Shown: positions 28,960-40,072 of the stretch, piece by piece | Layout: each line of letters opens with the position of its first letter | Numbering within the stretch: position 1 is the stretch's first letter | DNA from: Acinetobacter towneri DSM 14962 = CIP 107472 | GTDB lineage: Bacteria > Pseudomonadota > Gammaproteobacteria > Pseudomonadales > Moraxellaceae | Assembly (NCBI RefSeq): GCF_000368785.1 | Contig: NZ_KB849688.1 | Span: 128,943 to 192,942, forward strand | Reading direction: 5' to 3' | Length of the DNA: 64,000 bases | Position numbers and translations under genes: made by a program | Notes under the pieces: generated by a model | The model's database searches: none | The model's input: the letters and a program-made list of their open reading frames with translations, nothing else | Told to the model about the DNA's origin: nothing

Positions 28960-29664
28960 ATGCGCTTACTTTCTCTCGCTGCTACCCTGTTGGCTGTTGG
29001 TGCTGCAAGCACCGCTTTTGCCCAACAAAATGAATCTTTAAATTACAATATCATCAATGTTCAAGCTGAAGCTACACGCGAAGTTTCAAATGATCAAATG
29101 CACGCTGTGTTATATATTGAAAAAAGTCACAAACAGCCTGCTGAACTTGCATCACAAATTAACCAGTTAATGAGCCAAGCCATTGCAACTGCACGTAAGT
29201 ATCCACAAGTGAAAGTTGAAACAGGTTCGCAAACCACCTATCCAATTTACGACAATGACAGTCGTAAGTTAAAAGAATGGCGCGGTCGTGCAGAGGTACG
29301 GGTACAAAGTACCGATTTTAAAGCAGCAAGCCAATTGGTGAGCGAGCTACAACAAAACTTTCAGACCCAATCTATTAATTTTAGCGTGTCTGATGCACAA
29401 CGTAAAAAAGTTGAAAATGAGTTGATGGTCGAAGCGTCTAAAAACTTTCAACAACGTGCGCAAATGTTAAGTCAGGCTTGGAATAAATCGGGCTATAACT
29501 TGGTTAATTTGAACCTAAACACCAATTCTTATTTTCCGCAACCTGTTATGCGCGCGAGTATGGCTAAATTTGCTGTCGCAGAAACGGCTGTAGCTGATCA
29601 AGATATGGCAGCAGGTGAATCTAAAATTACAGTCAATGCAAATGGAACGATTCAGTTTAAATAA
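28960..29664 (+). CDS. Exported SIMPL (DUF541) domain protein
   Basis: 234 residues with a signal peptide (LAATLLAVGAASTAFAQ). The SIMPL domain follows: NVQAEATREVSNDQMHAVLYIE at the start, the central VETGSQTTYPIY, WRGRAEVRVQSTDF, and the C-terminal AAGESKITVNANGTIQFK. Homologues (for example BP26/YggE) are periplasmic or outer-membrane proteins linked to oxidative or envelope stress; their biochemistry is unclear. It is monocistronic, with a shared terminator against proB. Confidence 0.88.
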   Translation: MRLLSLAATLLAVGAASTAFAQQNESLNYNIINVQAEATREVSNDQMHAVLYIEKSHKQPAELASQINQLMSQAIATARKYPQVKVETGSQTTYPIYDNDSRKLKEWRGRAEVRVQSTDFKAASQLVSELQQNFQTQSINFSVSDAQRKKVENELMVEASKNFQQRAQMLSQAWNKSGYNLVNLNLNTNSYFPQPVMRASMAKFAVAETAVADQDMAAGESKITVNANGTIQFK

Positions 29665-29696
29665 ACTTGAAGCATGACATGCGTTGTTTAAGTAAT

Positions 29697-29732
29697 AAAA
29701 AACCCGCTTAGATATTCCAAGCGGGTTTTTTA
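29697..29732. terminator. Bidirectional intrinsic terminator
   Basis: Stem AAACCCGCTT/AAGCGGGTTT with a 9-base loop and A/T flanks, between the convergent SIMPL gene and proB. Confidence 0.92.
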
Positions 29733-29765
29733 ATAACTTCAATTGAATGATAACTTACAGCATCA

Positions 29766-30899
29766 TCAATAAATCGCTATGTGATTGCGATGGATCATCT
29801 CCAACGAACGTGCCTCGCCTAACACCTGATGCACTTTGTCAGAAGCCAAGCCTTTGACCAAATCTGCAGAACGTGAACTAAAATTAACACGTCCCACAGC
29901 GACACGATGACCTTGTGTATCTACACACTCCACCACATCGCCACGTTCAAAATGCCCTTCTACCGCTTTTACACCCACAGGCAATAAACTGCGATGATTT
30001 TCTTTAATGGCTTTGACTGCGCCATCATCAATCACCAAACGTCCTGCCGTTTGTAAATGTGCCGCCAACCACTGTTGATGCGCTGCAATACGGTCATTGT
30101 CAGTAATGAACAGTGTACCCAACATTTCGCCCGCCATTAAACGCGCAAGCACATTGTCACTTTCACCACTGGCAATTAAAGTTGGACAACCCGATTTAGC
30201 CGCTAAACGCGCTGCACGGACTTTGGTCAGCATGCCGCCGCGCCCGAACTTGCCGCCACCACCTGCCATATCAAACAGACTTTCATCTAAAGCACGTACA
30301 GTATGGAACAGTTTTGCATTTGGATTAGAACGTGGATCGGAGTCAAACATACCTTGTTGATCGGTCAAAATAATCAACAAATCTGCATGTACCTGCCCTG
30401 CTACCATCGCAGCCAAAGTGTCATTATCACCAAAGCGAATTTCATCAGTAGAGACTGTGTCATTTTCATTGATGACAGGAATCACGCGCCATTCAATCAG
30501 GTTTTGCAATGCATCACAGGAATTTAAATAACGACGACGATCTGCCAAATCATCATGGGTTAATAGGACTTGTGCAGTTTGAATCTGGTGTTTTTCCAGC
30601 ACACTTGACCAAGTCTGAATCAAGCCCATTTGACCAATGGCAGCGCATGCCTGAAGACTGGGTAGATCAGTGGGTCGATGCTCAAGTTTCATTCGCACCA
30701 TACCTTCAGCCACAGCTCCCGATGACACCAAAATAATTTCGTGTCCAGCATTGTGTAGATCTGCAATTTGTCCCGCCCAATGCGAGATTGCATCCAAATC
30801 TAAACCTTGCCCATTGGCTGTGAGTAAAGATGATCCGATTTTAACAACGATTCGTTTACAACCCTTGAGCTGACGTTGCCCATCTACCACTTCTATCAT
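29766..30899 (-). CDS. proB: Glutamate 5-kinase
   Basis: The first enzyme of proline synthesis, phosphorylating glutamate to gamma-glutamyl phosphate. From the ATG at 30899 (preceded by GAGGACAAG) it has 377 residues. The amino-acid-kinase domain shows [29 protein letters not shown] and [20 protein letters not shown]-terminal PUA domain (about 285-375) is present, as in E. coli ProB. An in-frame GTG at 30914 is less well placed. It lies 28 bases behind obgE in the same direction and is probably cotranscribed with it. proA is not adjacent. Confidence 0.95.
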   Translation of the reverse strand: MIEVVDGQRQLKGCKRIVVKIGSSLLTANGQGLDLDAISHWAGQIADLHNAGHEIILVSSGAVAEGMVRMKLEHRPTDLPSLQACAAIGQMGLIQTWSSVLEKHQIQTAQVLLTHDDLADRRRYLNSCDALQNLIEWRVIPVINENDTVSTDEIRFGDNDTLAAMVAGQVHADLLIILTDQQGMFDSDPRSNPNAKLFHTVRALDESLFDMAGGGGKFGRGGMLTKVRAARLAAKSGCPTLIASGESDNVLARLMAGEMLGTLFITDNDRIAAHQQWLAAHLQTAGRLVIDDGAVKAIKENHRSLLPVGVKAVEGHFERGDVVECVDTQGHRVAVGRVNFSSRSADLVKGLASDKVHQVLGEARSLEMIHRNHIAIY

Positions 30900-30926
30900 C
30901 TTGTCCTCAGTCACTTTTTGTAGCGC

Positions 30927-32153
<1,227 letters not shown>

Positions 32154-32357
32154 CTAAAAACTTTAAAAGCCGTATATTCTGCCATATTTTAGAGAATTTC
32201 TCGAATTATATTTATGCAATCGTATGCGTAGATGCTTTTTATCCTTGATTGTTCAAAACACTCATTTCTTTTAGCAATGATATGATCGTTTTTTCTTATT
32301 TCTCCTTCGCCATCTAAGTTCTTATAGTGCTTTAACCCTTGTTTGCTTTCTGCCGCC

Positions 32358-33554
32358 ATGTCTAATGCTGTTGCCACCACAACCACGCCTGCTTTATCGC
32401 CTAAATTTATTTTACTCATGGCAACCGCCTGTGGCTTGTGTGCGGGATCGGCATATTTTAATCAGCCTTTAATTTATTCAATTGAAAAAAGTTTAGGAAT
32501 TAGCACCAGTCAGGCAGGCTTTGCTGTGGTTTTGGCACAAATAGGCTATGGACTAGGTTTAATGTTACTCGTGCCTTTAGGTGACTTGCTAAATAAGCGT
32601 AAATTGATTGTCAGTCTGATGGTTTTTGCTGCGTGTTCGCAAATTTTGCTGTCTTTTAGCAGCAATTTAGCCATGCTGTATTTCTTTACCGTATGTGCCA
32701 CTTTTGGTGCGATTTCTGCACAAGTGCTTATTCCATTTGCATCTAGCATCAGTCCACCTGAATCGAGTGCTGCCATTGTCGGAAAATTGATGAGTGGCTT
32801 GGTAATGGGGATTATTTTATCGCGCACTTTTGCAGGATTTGTATCAACCTATTGGTCTTGGGAAGCTGTCTATTTCAGCAGCGGCATCATCACCCTACTT
32901 TTTGCAGGCCTAATGTGGACAAAACTTCCCTCTACAGCTGCCAATAAAAATTTAACTGTAGCGGGCATTTATCGTTCTTTAATTCAGCTGGCTGTAACCC
33001 AGCCACATTTAATTCGTAGAGCCTGCGCAGGCGCTTTGGGCTTTGCCATTTTGTCCTTGGTTTTTACTTCCATGACTTTTGTTTTAGCCAATCCGCCTTA
33101 TCATTTTAGTGATTTTCAAGTTGGGCTTTTTGGTTTATTGGGTGTGATTGGAATTTTCTCATCAAGTTGGTCGGGTAAAACGGTGGGCAAAGGTCGTGTG
33201 AATTTTGTCGCAATATTATGTATTGGCTTGATGTTGTTTTCTTGCATTCCACTCTTTTTTGCACAGCAGAATATTGTGGCTTATGCCGTTGGCGTATTGA
33301 TGAGTTATTTTGGTCTAACTGCTTTTCACGTATTGAATCAAAACTTGGTGTACCGAATTGATGCCACCGCACGTTCCCGCATTAATGCGGTATATATGAC
33401 TATTTATTTTTCAGGTGCAGCACTTGGTTCACTGACGGCGGTCTACGCATGGCAACACCGGGGCTGGATGGGTTGTGTTGTCAGTATTTTGGTATTTGCC
33501 ATCGGGATTTTGCTGATTGATCGTTATGATTTTTCACATCGACGCACTATTTAA
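32358..33554 (+). CDS. MFS transporter, drug or sugar efflux type
   Basis: 398 residues from the ATG at 32358 (an in-frame TTG lies five codons upstream), with 12 predicted membrane helices. The motif A equivalent is GDLLNKRKLIV in loop 2-3. ACGLCAGSAYFNQPLIYSIEKSLG and GKLMSGLVMGIILSRTFAGFVS resemble the YgaY/NepI-like branch of drug:proton antiporters. Substrate unknown. The convergent HxlR regulator may control it or an unrelated gene. Confidence 0.85.
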   Translation: MSNAVATTTTPALSPKFILLMATACGLCAGSAYFNQPLIYSIEKSLGISTSQAGFAVVLAQIGYGLGLMLLVPLGDLLNKRKLIVSLMVFAACSQILLSFSSNLAMLYFFTVCATFGAISAQVLIPFASSISPPESSAAIVGKLMSGLVMGIILSRTFAGFVSTYWSWEAVYFSSGIITLLFAGLMWTKLPSTAANKNLTVAGIYRSLIQLAVTQPHLIRRACAGALGFAILSLVFTSMTFVLANPPYHFSDFQVGLFGLLGVIGIFSSSWSGKTVGKGRVNFVAILCIGLMLFSCIPLFFAQQNIVAYAVGVLMSYFGLTAFHVLNQNLVYRIDATARSRINAVYMTIYFSGAALGSLTAVYAWQHRGWMGCVVSILVFAIGILLIDRYDFSHRRTI

Positions 33555-33618
33555 TCATCCAGAATGTGCTTTGGAGTAGGAACATCTACAGCGACTTCCC
33601 TAAAAGATGAGTAATCCA

Positions 33619-33981
33619 TTAGTGAGAAGATTGCTGTGAAGTTTCAGGCAAATGCTGTTCTAAATACTCAATCAGTTGATTCACTCTTGCTGCAATTTGT
33701 GAGCCTTCAAAAGTGAGTTGATATTCCACTTTAGGCGGCACCGTTGGGTAAACTGTACGTAAAATTAACCCATCTTGCTCAAGAGTTTTCAGGGTTTGCG
33801 CCAGCATTTTTTCACTCACCCCTTCAATGCGCTGTCTTAGCTCACTAAAGCGGTGCAAACCTTCGCTTAAACAATGCAACACCAACATTGACCATTTATT
33901 GGCTAAATGTTCTAAACGAATCCGTGATGGACAATCTTTAGCAAGGACTTGCCCGAGTAAGTGACTGGTTGCATATTGCAT
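33619..33981 (-). CDS. HxlR-family transcriptional regulator
   Basis: A 120-residue winged-helix regulator. The HxlR pattern is clear: CPSRIRLEHLANKWSMLVLHCLSEG, then FSELRQRIEGVSEKMLAQTLKTLEQDGLI and PPKVEYQLTFEG. Members typically sense electrophiles, aldehydes or oxidants, often through an N-terminal Cys; here Cys18 of DCPSR is in that position. It is convergent with the MFS gene, with 64 bases between them. Confidence 0.92.
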   Translation of the reverse strand: MQYATSHLLGQVLAKDCPSRIRLEHLANKWSMLVLHCLSEGLHRFSELRQRIEGVSEKMLAQTLKTLEQDGLILRTVYPTVPPKVEYQLTFEGSQIAARVNQLIEYLEQHLPETSQQSSH

Positions 33982-34143
33982 AACGGTATCCTTCTGTTAT
34001 TTCTATTGTTCAGGCTTTGAAAGCTTGAAAGCAAAATCAAATCTACTTACTTTTTAGCATAGACTTTATTTTGGTAAGTTTAGGATAGCGTATTAGGTGG
34101 AAATTTCAACACTCATCCTTATATTTAAGAATGAAATGAATGC

Positions 34144-34176
34144 AAAAAAAAGAGCTTCATTTGAAGCTCTTTTTGA
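34144..34176. terminator. Intrinsic terminator downstream of gap
   Basis: Stem AAGAGCTTCA/TGAAGCTCTT with a 2-base centre, an A-run before and a T-run after. It lies 23 bases past the gap stop codon. Confidence 0.92.
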
Positions 34177-34198
34177 TTTTAAATTCTGTATCTACAAA

Positions 34199-35656
34199 TT
34201 ATGCATTTGTTTCAGCAGGAACTTTAGGATAGCTTACGCCGCCCATTTGTTCAGCAATACGCAATACTTGGCAGCTATAACCCACTTCGTTGTCATACCA
34301 AACGTAAGCAGTTAAACGGTTGCCTGAAGTAATGGTTGCTTGCGCATCAAATACACCTGCAGTACGCGAACCAATGAAGTCACTTGAAACCACTTCAGTC
34401 GAGTTGGTATAACCAATTTGACCTTGAAGATTAGAGTGAATTGAAATTTGACGAATGTATTCATTCACTTCTTCACGATCTACTTCTTTCTCAAGCGTTA
34501 AGTTCAAGATTGCAAGTGATACGTTTGGCGTTGGAACACGTACAGAGTTACCTGTTAATTTACCTTGTAATGCAGGCAATGCTTTCGCAACAGCTTTCGC
34601 TGCACCTGTTTCGGTAATAACCATGTTCAATGTTGCTGCGCGACCACGACGATCAGCCTTGTGATAGTTATCAATCAAGTTTTGGTCGTTAGTGAATGAG
34701 TGAACAGTTTCAACGTGACCATTCACAACAGTGTACTTGTCATGCAACACTTTTAAAGTTGGTGTAATTGCGTTTGTTGTACAGCTTGCTGCAGAAATAA
34801 TGGTATCTTCATCAAGAATGTCTGCTTGGTTAACACCGTACACCACGTTTTTCATGTCACCTTTACCAGGTGCAGTTAAAATTACGCGTGCAGCACCTGG
34901 GCATTGAAGGTGTTGTGCAAGACCTTCTGCATCACGCCATTTACCTGTGTTGTCAATCACCAATGCATTGTTGATGCCATAAGCCGTATAGTCTACTTCA
35001 GATGGGTTAGACGCATAGATCACTTTAATGAAGTTACCATTTGCGATAATTGCTTCATTTTCTTCATCTACAGAAATCGTGCCTGCAAATGGACCGTGAA
35101 TAGAGTCACGACGCAATAAAGACGCACGTTTTTCTAAATCACCATCAGACGATTTACGTACCACAATTGCTTTAAGGTTTAAGCCACGGCCAAGACCAGA
35201 TTGACCAATGATTAAACGCGCAAGGATACGACCAATACGACCAAAACCGTAAAGTACAACATCTTTGCTTTCTACAGTTGTTGGATTGCCCGCTAAAGAT
35301 TTCACAGCGTCTGCAACAAATGCATTTACATCGCCGCCTTTTTCTTTATATTCAACAGCAAGTTTACCTAAGTCGATTTCTGCTGAACCGATGTTGTCTA
35401 CTTTAGCCAAAGCTTCAAGCAATGGGAAAGTGTGAACAACTGAAAGTTCTACGTCCATCATACGAGTACGACGGTGTGCTTTCAAAATTTGAATCACAGA
35501 ACGGTTAACTAAAGAACGACCAAAAACTGAAACCATGATATTTTTTTCACGGTACAACTGACCGAGTAAAGCAATCATACGTTCCGCGATTTCTTCACGG
35601 TTTTTCCAGCGACCTTGGTGCTCTGCGTGTAGGGCGATGATAGTCTCTTTGCTCAC
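34199..35656 (-). CDS. gap: Glyceraldehyde-3-phosphate dehydrogenase, N-terminally extended
   Basis: A 485-residue phosphorylating GAPDH. The Rossmann motif GFGRIGR begins only at residue 137, so a roughly 130-residue helical extension precedes the classical enzyme. The catalytic Cys292 is in ASCTTN and His319 in TVHSFTNDQ; their 27-residue spacing is canonical. NTGKW and PTPNVSLAILNL are also typical. Acinetobacter lacks a complete Embden-Meyerhof pathway, so the enzyme probably serves gluconeogenesis and the lower Entner-Doudoroff route. Long GAPDHs of this size occur in related gammaproteobacteria; the extension's role is unknown. Confidence 0.93.
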   Translation of the reverse strand: MSKETIIALHAEHQGRWKNREEIAERMIALLGQLYREKNIMVSVFGRSLVNRSVIQILKAHRRTRMMDVELSVVHTFPLLEALAKVDNIGSAEIDLGKLAVEYKEKGGDVNAFVADAVKSLAGNPTTVESKDVVLYGFGRIGRILARLIIGQSGLGRGLNLKAIVVRKSSDGDLEKRASLLRRDSIHGPFAGTISVDEENEAIIANGNFIKVIYASNPSEVDYTAYGINNALVIDNTGKWRDAEGLAQHLQCPGAARVILTAPGKGDMKNVVYGVNQADILDEDTIISAASCTTNAITPTLKVLHDKYTVVNGHVETVHSFTNDQNLIDNYHKADRRGRAATLNMVITETGAAKAVAKALPALQGKLTGNSVRVPTPNVSLAILNLTLEKEVDREEVNEYIRQISIHSNLQGQIGYTNSTEVVSSDFIGSRTAGVFDAQATITSGNRLTAYVWYDNEVGYSCQVLRIAEQMGGVSYPKVPAETNA

Positions 35657-35852
35657 AGATACGTCCTCTAATTAATTGTATATCTAGGCATGAATTTCAA
35701 AACCCGATAATTGTAATGGAATTGTCGTCAAGATTGAATCAAAAGCTGGTACTGACCCGAATATTTTCCTATATATTCACTATAAATTCATAAAATAGTT
35801 GTAATTATTTTTGTGATTTTAGTTTTTTCAACAAAAGTTCAATTTTTTAGAC

Positions 35853-35890
35853 GAAAAGGAGGATGATGCCAAACCTCATTATCCTCTTGG
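35853..35890 (-). terminator. Possible terminator downstream of rarD
   Basis: An imperfect inverted repeat, AAGGAGGATGAT and ATTATCCTCTT, with a 10-base loop, followed on the minus strand by TTTTCG. The T-run is short, so the call is tentative. Confidence 0.4.
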
Positions 35891-35924
35891 AAATTTGAAT
35901 ATCTCACCATAACGACGGCTTTTA

Positions 35925-36845
35925 TTATTCAGATGACTGTTGAATTTTCCGCTGTAAATCTTGCTGATTCATTTTTTGCTTTCTTAAATGCAAGCACCCT
36001 TCAACCACCAATAATGCAACTGCCAACCAAATTGGGATATAAGTCAGCCATTCCCCTGCTTCAACTCGTTCACCTAACAACATAGACACAAAAGCCAACA
36101 GCACAGGTTCTAAATAACTCAGTAAACCAAAAATCACAAAAGGCAAATGGCGGCTGGCCAAAATATAACTGCCAAGTCCCAATGCACTTAAAAAGCCCAA
36201 TCCAAGTACCGACCAAATTAAATATGGAAAAGCTGCGATGACATTTACACTGTCACTATAATAAAAGCCTAAATATACCGCGACAGGAATAACTAGCAGT
36301 AAATCCCACCAAAACCCGCCCAAGTGATCGGTTTGAAAGACCCGACGTAAAAAGAAATATAAAGGATAGGCAAATGCCACATATAAGGTTTCCCACGCCA
36401 CCGTGCCAATGCGCCAGATTTCATGACTGACACCTAGCACGGCTAAGGCAACTGCTGCCATCTGCCAAGTCGATAACTTTTCTTTATATAGCACACAGCC
36501 AAGCAAAACCATGATCAAAGGCAATAAGAAATAACCCAAAGAAACCTGCAAACCACGCCCGTTAATCGGCCCCCACAAAAATAACCACAATTGCGTAGTA
36601 CATAAAAAAGAACTAAAAATCAGCCAAAGTATGAATTGTGGTTGTTGTTTGAGCCGCTGAAAAATCGCGGAAATATGTTTTAAATCTCCCGACCACCACA
36701 TAAACAAAGTTAGGAATGGCAAAGTTGCCAACATACGCCACGCAAAAGTTTCTTCGCTGTCTAAAGGTTTGAGTAATTGGGTATAAAAATACAGCACCCC
36801 AAAAGTGACCGATGCTAAAACCGATAGTGCAATGCCTTTATACAT
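35925..36845 (-). CDS. rarD: RarD-type EamA permease
   Basis: An inner-membrane drug/metabolite transporter of about 306 residues with ten predicted helices. The first helix carries GIALSVLASVTFGVLYFYTQLLKPL, and WRMLATLPFLTLFMWW and QLWLFLWGPINGRGLQVSLGYFLLPL are characteristic of RarD. The ATG at 36845 is chosen because GGGGAGAG precedes it; the frame is open 12 codons further. Homologues are annotated as chloramphenicol-sensitive or as permeases of unknown substrate. Confidence 0.9.
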   Translation of the reverse strand: MYKGIALSVLASVTFGVLYFYTQLLKPLDSEETFAWRMLATLPFLTLFMWWSGDLKHISAIFQRLKQQPQFILWLIFSSFLCTTQLWLFLWGPINGRGLQVSLGYFLLPLIMVLLGCVLYKEKLSTWQMAAVALAVLGVSHEIWRIGTVAWETLYVAFAYPLYFFLRRVFQTDHLGGFWWDLLLVIPVAVYLGFYYSDSVNVIAAFPYLIWSVLGLGFLSALGLGSYILASRHLPFVIFGLLSYLEPVLLAFVSMLLGERVEAGEWLTYIPIWLAVALLVVEGCLHLRKQKMNQQDLQRKIQQSSE

Positions 36846-36936
36846 CCGACTCTCCCCTATATCAGTCGGCATTATACTCATATATACGTTGTTTTAGAGA
36901 TTGATCGAATGTTCAAAATTTAAAATGACAGGATAT

Positions 36937-36962
36937 AAAAAACCACGCAGCTTTTGCGTGGT
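36937..36962 (-). terminator. Intrinsic terminator downstream of the lipocalin gene
   Basis: Stem ACCACGCA/TGCGTGGT with a short loop, followed on the minus strand by TTTTT, 60 bases past the lipocalin stop. Confidence 0.88.
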
Positions 36963-37022
36963 CAATTGGTCTGCATACGTTTGTCTGCTTATATCTATAA
37001 GTAGCTCTGGAGCTGCTGCAAC

Positions 37023-37622
37023 TTAGTCTGACTTTTTAGTTTGCGTATGTCTGGTATAAATCACATCACTTAAGTCATAACCGAGTGATTTGGCATAGTT
37101 CAGATATTCAGTCACGACAGCCTGATCAGGATGCGGCGTACGTGAAAGTACCCATAAATATTTACGGCGTGGTTCACCCACCAAGGCAGTTTGATAGTCA
37201 TCATCTAGCTTTAACACCCAATAATCACCACGCCCTACAGGCAACCAACGAATGACTTCAGGTAAAAAGCTAACTTTGAGTTTGCTGTTAAAAGGCGCAT
37301 TTTGTACAAAAGCTTCGCCCAAAGCACGCATTTGTTTGCCATCTTTTGCAATACAACGGTTATCCACCTGCACATTGCCATTTTCATTCAATGTATATGC
37401 TGCTGTTACATTTGAACCGCATTTGTTTTGGAAATATAAAGGCTTTCTTGCAACCTCATACCAAACGCCTAAATATTTATCTAATTCGACTTTTTCTACC
37501 GTTTTCATCGGTTCATTGGTTTTGGAATATGCCATAGTCGCAGCACCCAAACCAATCAGCACCACACCACCAAGGGCAATTTTGGCAAGTCGCGCACCTG
37601 CAAACGGAAGTTTTTTAGCCAT
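37023..37622 (-). CDS. Lipocalin (Blc-like) with N-terminal membrane anchor
   Basis: A 199-residue bacterial lipocalin. The GxW motif is in DKYLGVWYEVARKP, the second conserved block is GDYWVLKLDDDYQTALVG, and the third is KYLWVLSRTP. Blc-type lipocalins bind fatty acids or lysophospholipids at the envelope. E. coli Blc is a lipoprotein, but here the N-terminal hydrophobic segment (IALGGVVLIGLGAATMAYS) has no lipobox cysteine. The protein should be either membrane-anchored or released after signal peptidase I cleavage. Two mature Cys (NKCGS, NRCIA) may pair. Confidence 0.9.
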   Translation of the reverse strand: MAKKLPFAGARLAKIALGGVVLIGLGAATMAYSKTNEPMKTVEKVELDKYLGVWYEVARKPLYFQNKCGSNVTAAYTLNENGNVQVDNRCIAKDGKQMRALGEAFVQNAPFNSKLKVSFLPEVIRWLPVGRGDYWVLKLDDDYQTALVGEPRRKYLWVLSRTPHPDQAVVTEYLNYAKSLGYDLSDVIYTRHTQTKKSD

Positions 37623-37792
37623 TGTCCCAACCTCTAAACTCTAATGTTCAGTCAATTTTGTTTATCTTCTTCAAAAATAACCGCAAGCATTTCAATTTAC
37701 TGTATGGATATGTAATTTTTGCAACTCAAATTTTACATAGCAAGTTTAGTATGCAAACTCGCACTTACACTGACAGTGCAATTCGCCCCAAT

Positions 37793-39820
37793 TTAGCCAG
37801 ATTGCAACATTTGCGCTTTTAAACGCAAAATTTCATCACGTAAACGAGCCGCTTGTTCAAATTGCAGTTCTTTAGATGCTTTCAACATCTCTTTTTCAAG
37901 TTTGGCAATATGTTTGGCATACAGTTTAGGATCAGCCAAAATGTGCTGTTCATCGTCACTTAAAGCACGGCTTTGTGCATTGATTTTTTCATCAATTTGC
38001 TCATCGTTCAGCACTTCACCTGTGTCGATTTCTTTAATCACCTGACGCACTGCACTACGTGGAGTAATGCCGTGCAATTCATTAAATTCAATTTGTTTGG
38101 CACGACGACGCTCTGTTTCATCTATCGCCTTTTGCATTGAATCGGTAATGCGATCTGCATATAAAATTGCTTTACCTTTCAAGTTACGTGCTGCACGTCC
38201 AATGGTTTGAATCAACGAACGTTCTGAACGTAAAAAGCCTTCTTTGTCGGCATCTAAAATTGCCACTAAAGACACTTCAGGCATGTCTAAACCTTCTCGT
38301 AACAGGTTAATGCCAACCAAGACATCATGCACGCCTGTACGTAATTCGTGAATAATTTTGACGCGTTCTACGGTATCAATATCAGAGTGTAAATAAGCCA
38401 CTCGAATGCCGTATTCTTTTAAATACGAGGTCAAATCTTCAGCCATGCGTTTGGTTAAAGTGGTGACCAACACCCGCTCATTCAATTCTTTACGCAAATT
38501 GATTTCAGACAGCACATCATCCACCTGCGTTAACACAGGACGAATTTCAATTTCTGGGTCAATCAATCCTGTTGGACGCACCACTTGCTCTACAATTTGT
38601 TGCGATTTTTCCAACTCATATTGTGCAGGTGTAGCGCTCACATAAATTGTGGATGGGACGATGCGCTCCCATTCTTCAAATTTCATTGGACGGTTGTCTA
38701 ACGCACTAGGTAAACGGAAACCATAATTCACCAAGTTTTCTTTACGTGATCGGTCACCTTTATACATCGCGCCAATTTGCGGAACGGTCACGTGCGATTC
38801 ATCAATAATCAGCAAGGCATCATCAGGTACATAATCAAACAAAGTGGGCGGTGCTTCGCCTGCAGGTCGTCCAGACAAATGTCGTGAATAGTTTTCGATG
38901 CCGTTGGTATAGCCCAATTGCTGCATCATTTCTAAATCATAGCGGGTACGTTGTTCTATGCGCTGCGCTTCTAGCAATTTGTCATGTTCGCGAAAAAACA
39001 CCAAACGCTCTTTTAGTTCTTCTTTAATGGTACCAATCGCACGTTCCAAATTATCCTTAGGCGTAACATAGTGACTTTTAGGATAAATAGTCACGCGCGG
39101 CACTTTACGCACCAATTTGCCTGTTAATGGATCAAACCAACGAATCGAATCGACTTCATCATCAAATAATTCTATGCGAATAGCATGCTGATCAGATTCA
39201 GCAGGGAAAATATCTAAAATTTCACCACGAATACGGTAAGTACCGCGCAAAAACTCTAGCTCATTACGGCTATATTGCATTTCCACCAAACGACGGATCA
39301 AATCATCACGATTCACCCGATCACCTTGCACCACATGCAGCAACATGCTCATATAAGCATTGGGGTCACCCAAACCGTAAATTGCAGATACCGATGCGAC
39401 AATAATGGCATCACGACGCTCTAGCAAAGCACGTGTGGCCGAGAGTCGCATTTGGTCAATATGATCATTAATAGCCGCATCTTTTTCAATAAAAGTATCG
39501 GAAGATGGTACATAGGCTTCAGGCTGATAATAGTCATAATAACTGACAAAATATTCGACTGCGTTGTTCGGAAAGAACGCTTTAAACTCACCATACAACT
39601 GCGCTGCCAGCGTTTTGTTATGTGCCATGACAATGGTCGGACGCTGTGTTCTGGCAATCACATTGGCCATGGTATAAGTCTTACCTGAGCCTGTAACCCC
39701 AAGTAATAGCTGATCATGATAGCCCTGTTCTATCCCTTGAACCAATTTTTCAATGGCTTGTGGTTGGTCACCCGCAGGTTGATAGTTGGTGACTAAATCG
39801 AAAGGTTGCTTATCACTCAC
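37793..39820 (-). CDS. uvrB: Excinuclease ABC subunit B
   Basis: The 675-residue damage-verification helicase of nucleotide excision repair. Walker A is [14 protein letters not shown], the beta-hairpin that clamps DNA contains [21 protein letters not shown], and the helicase motifs [10 protein letters not shown] and QTIGRAARN are present. The C-terminal UVR domain ([20 protein letters not shown]) binds UvrC. The start is GTG at 39820, placed as in other UvrB proteins, with GAGAG upstream. It stands alone, with no terminator found in the 170 bases downstream. Confidence 0.97.
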   Translation of the reverse strand: MSDKQPFDLVTNYQPAGDQPQAIEKLVQGIEQGYHDQLLLGVTGSGKTYTMANVIARTQRPTIVMAHNKTLAAQLYGEFKAFFPNNAVEYFVSYYDYYQPEAYVPSSDTFIEKDAAINDHIDQMRLSATRALLERRDAIIVASVSAIYGLGDPNAYMSMLLHVVQGDRVNRDDLIRRLVEMQYSRNELEFLRGTYRIRGEILDIFPAESDQHAIRIELFDDEVDSIRWFDPLTGKLVRKVPRVTIYPKSHYVTPKDNLERAIGTIKEELKERLVFFREHDKLLEAQRIEQRTRYDLEMMQQLGYTNGIENYSRHLSGRPAGEAPPTLFDYVPDDALLIIDESHVTVPQIGAMYKGDRSRKENLVNYGFRLPSALDNRPMKFEEWERIVPSTIYVSATPAQYELEKSQQIVEQVVRPTGLIDPEIEIRPVLTQVDDVLSEINLRKELNERVLVTTLTKRMAEDLTSYLKEYGIRVAYLHSDIDTVERVKIIHELRTGVHDVLVGINLLREGLDMPEVSLVAILDADKEGFLRSERSLIQTIGRAARNLKGKAILYADRITDSMQKAIDETERRRAKQIEFNELHGITPRSAVRQVIKEIDTGEVLNDEQIDEKINAQSRALSDDEQHILADPKLYAKHIAKLEKEMLKASKELQFEQAARLRDEILRLKAQMLQSG

Positions 39821-39892
39821 AAATGCAGCTCTCAGGTTTGATGCGACCTAATATTTTAGCAGATTTGCCTACACTCAGGACATCCGAATATG

Positions 39893-39917
39893 TTGTGGCG
39901 ATGTTGCGTAGCCACAA
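39893..39917. other. Stem-loop in the uvrB upstream region
   Basis: TTGTGGC, 11 bases, GCCACAA. It sits 73 bases upstream of the uvrB start in a 252-base gap with no other visible element. No T-run follows, and its role is unknown. I found no clear LexA-type site beside it. Confidence 0.35.
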
Positions 39918-40072
39918 AGCCATTGCTCGGTTTTAATTCTGTATTGGACGCTGTTAGAACGAAGATGTGCTACGACTAAATTGAGCACGGGGAAACTGCT
40001 TTAAGACTTGACCCACTGGCTATTCAAAGGCAACATGAAATTTCAGGACGACAACCATAAAAGCACACATTC

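Noticed and set aside
37252..37644. A 130-codon plus-strand frame opposite the lipocalin gene.
   Set aside because: It is antisense to a well-supported gene and lacks a ribosome binding site.
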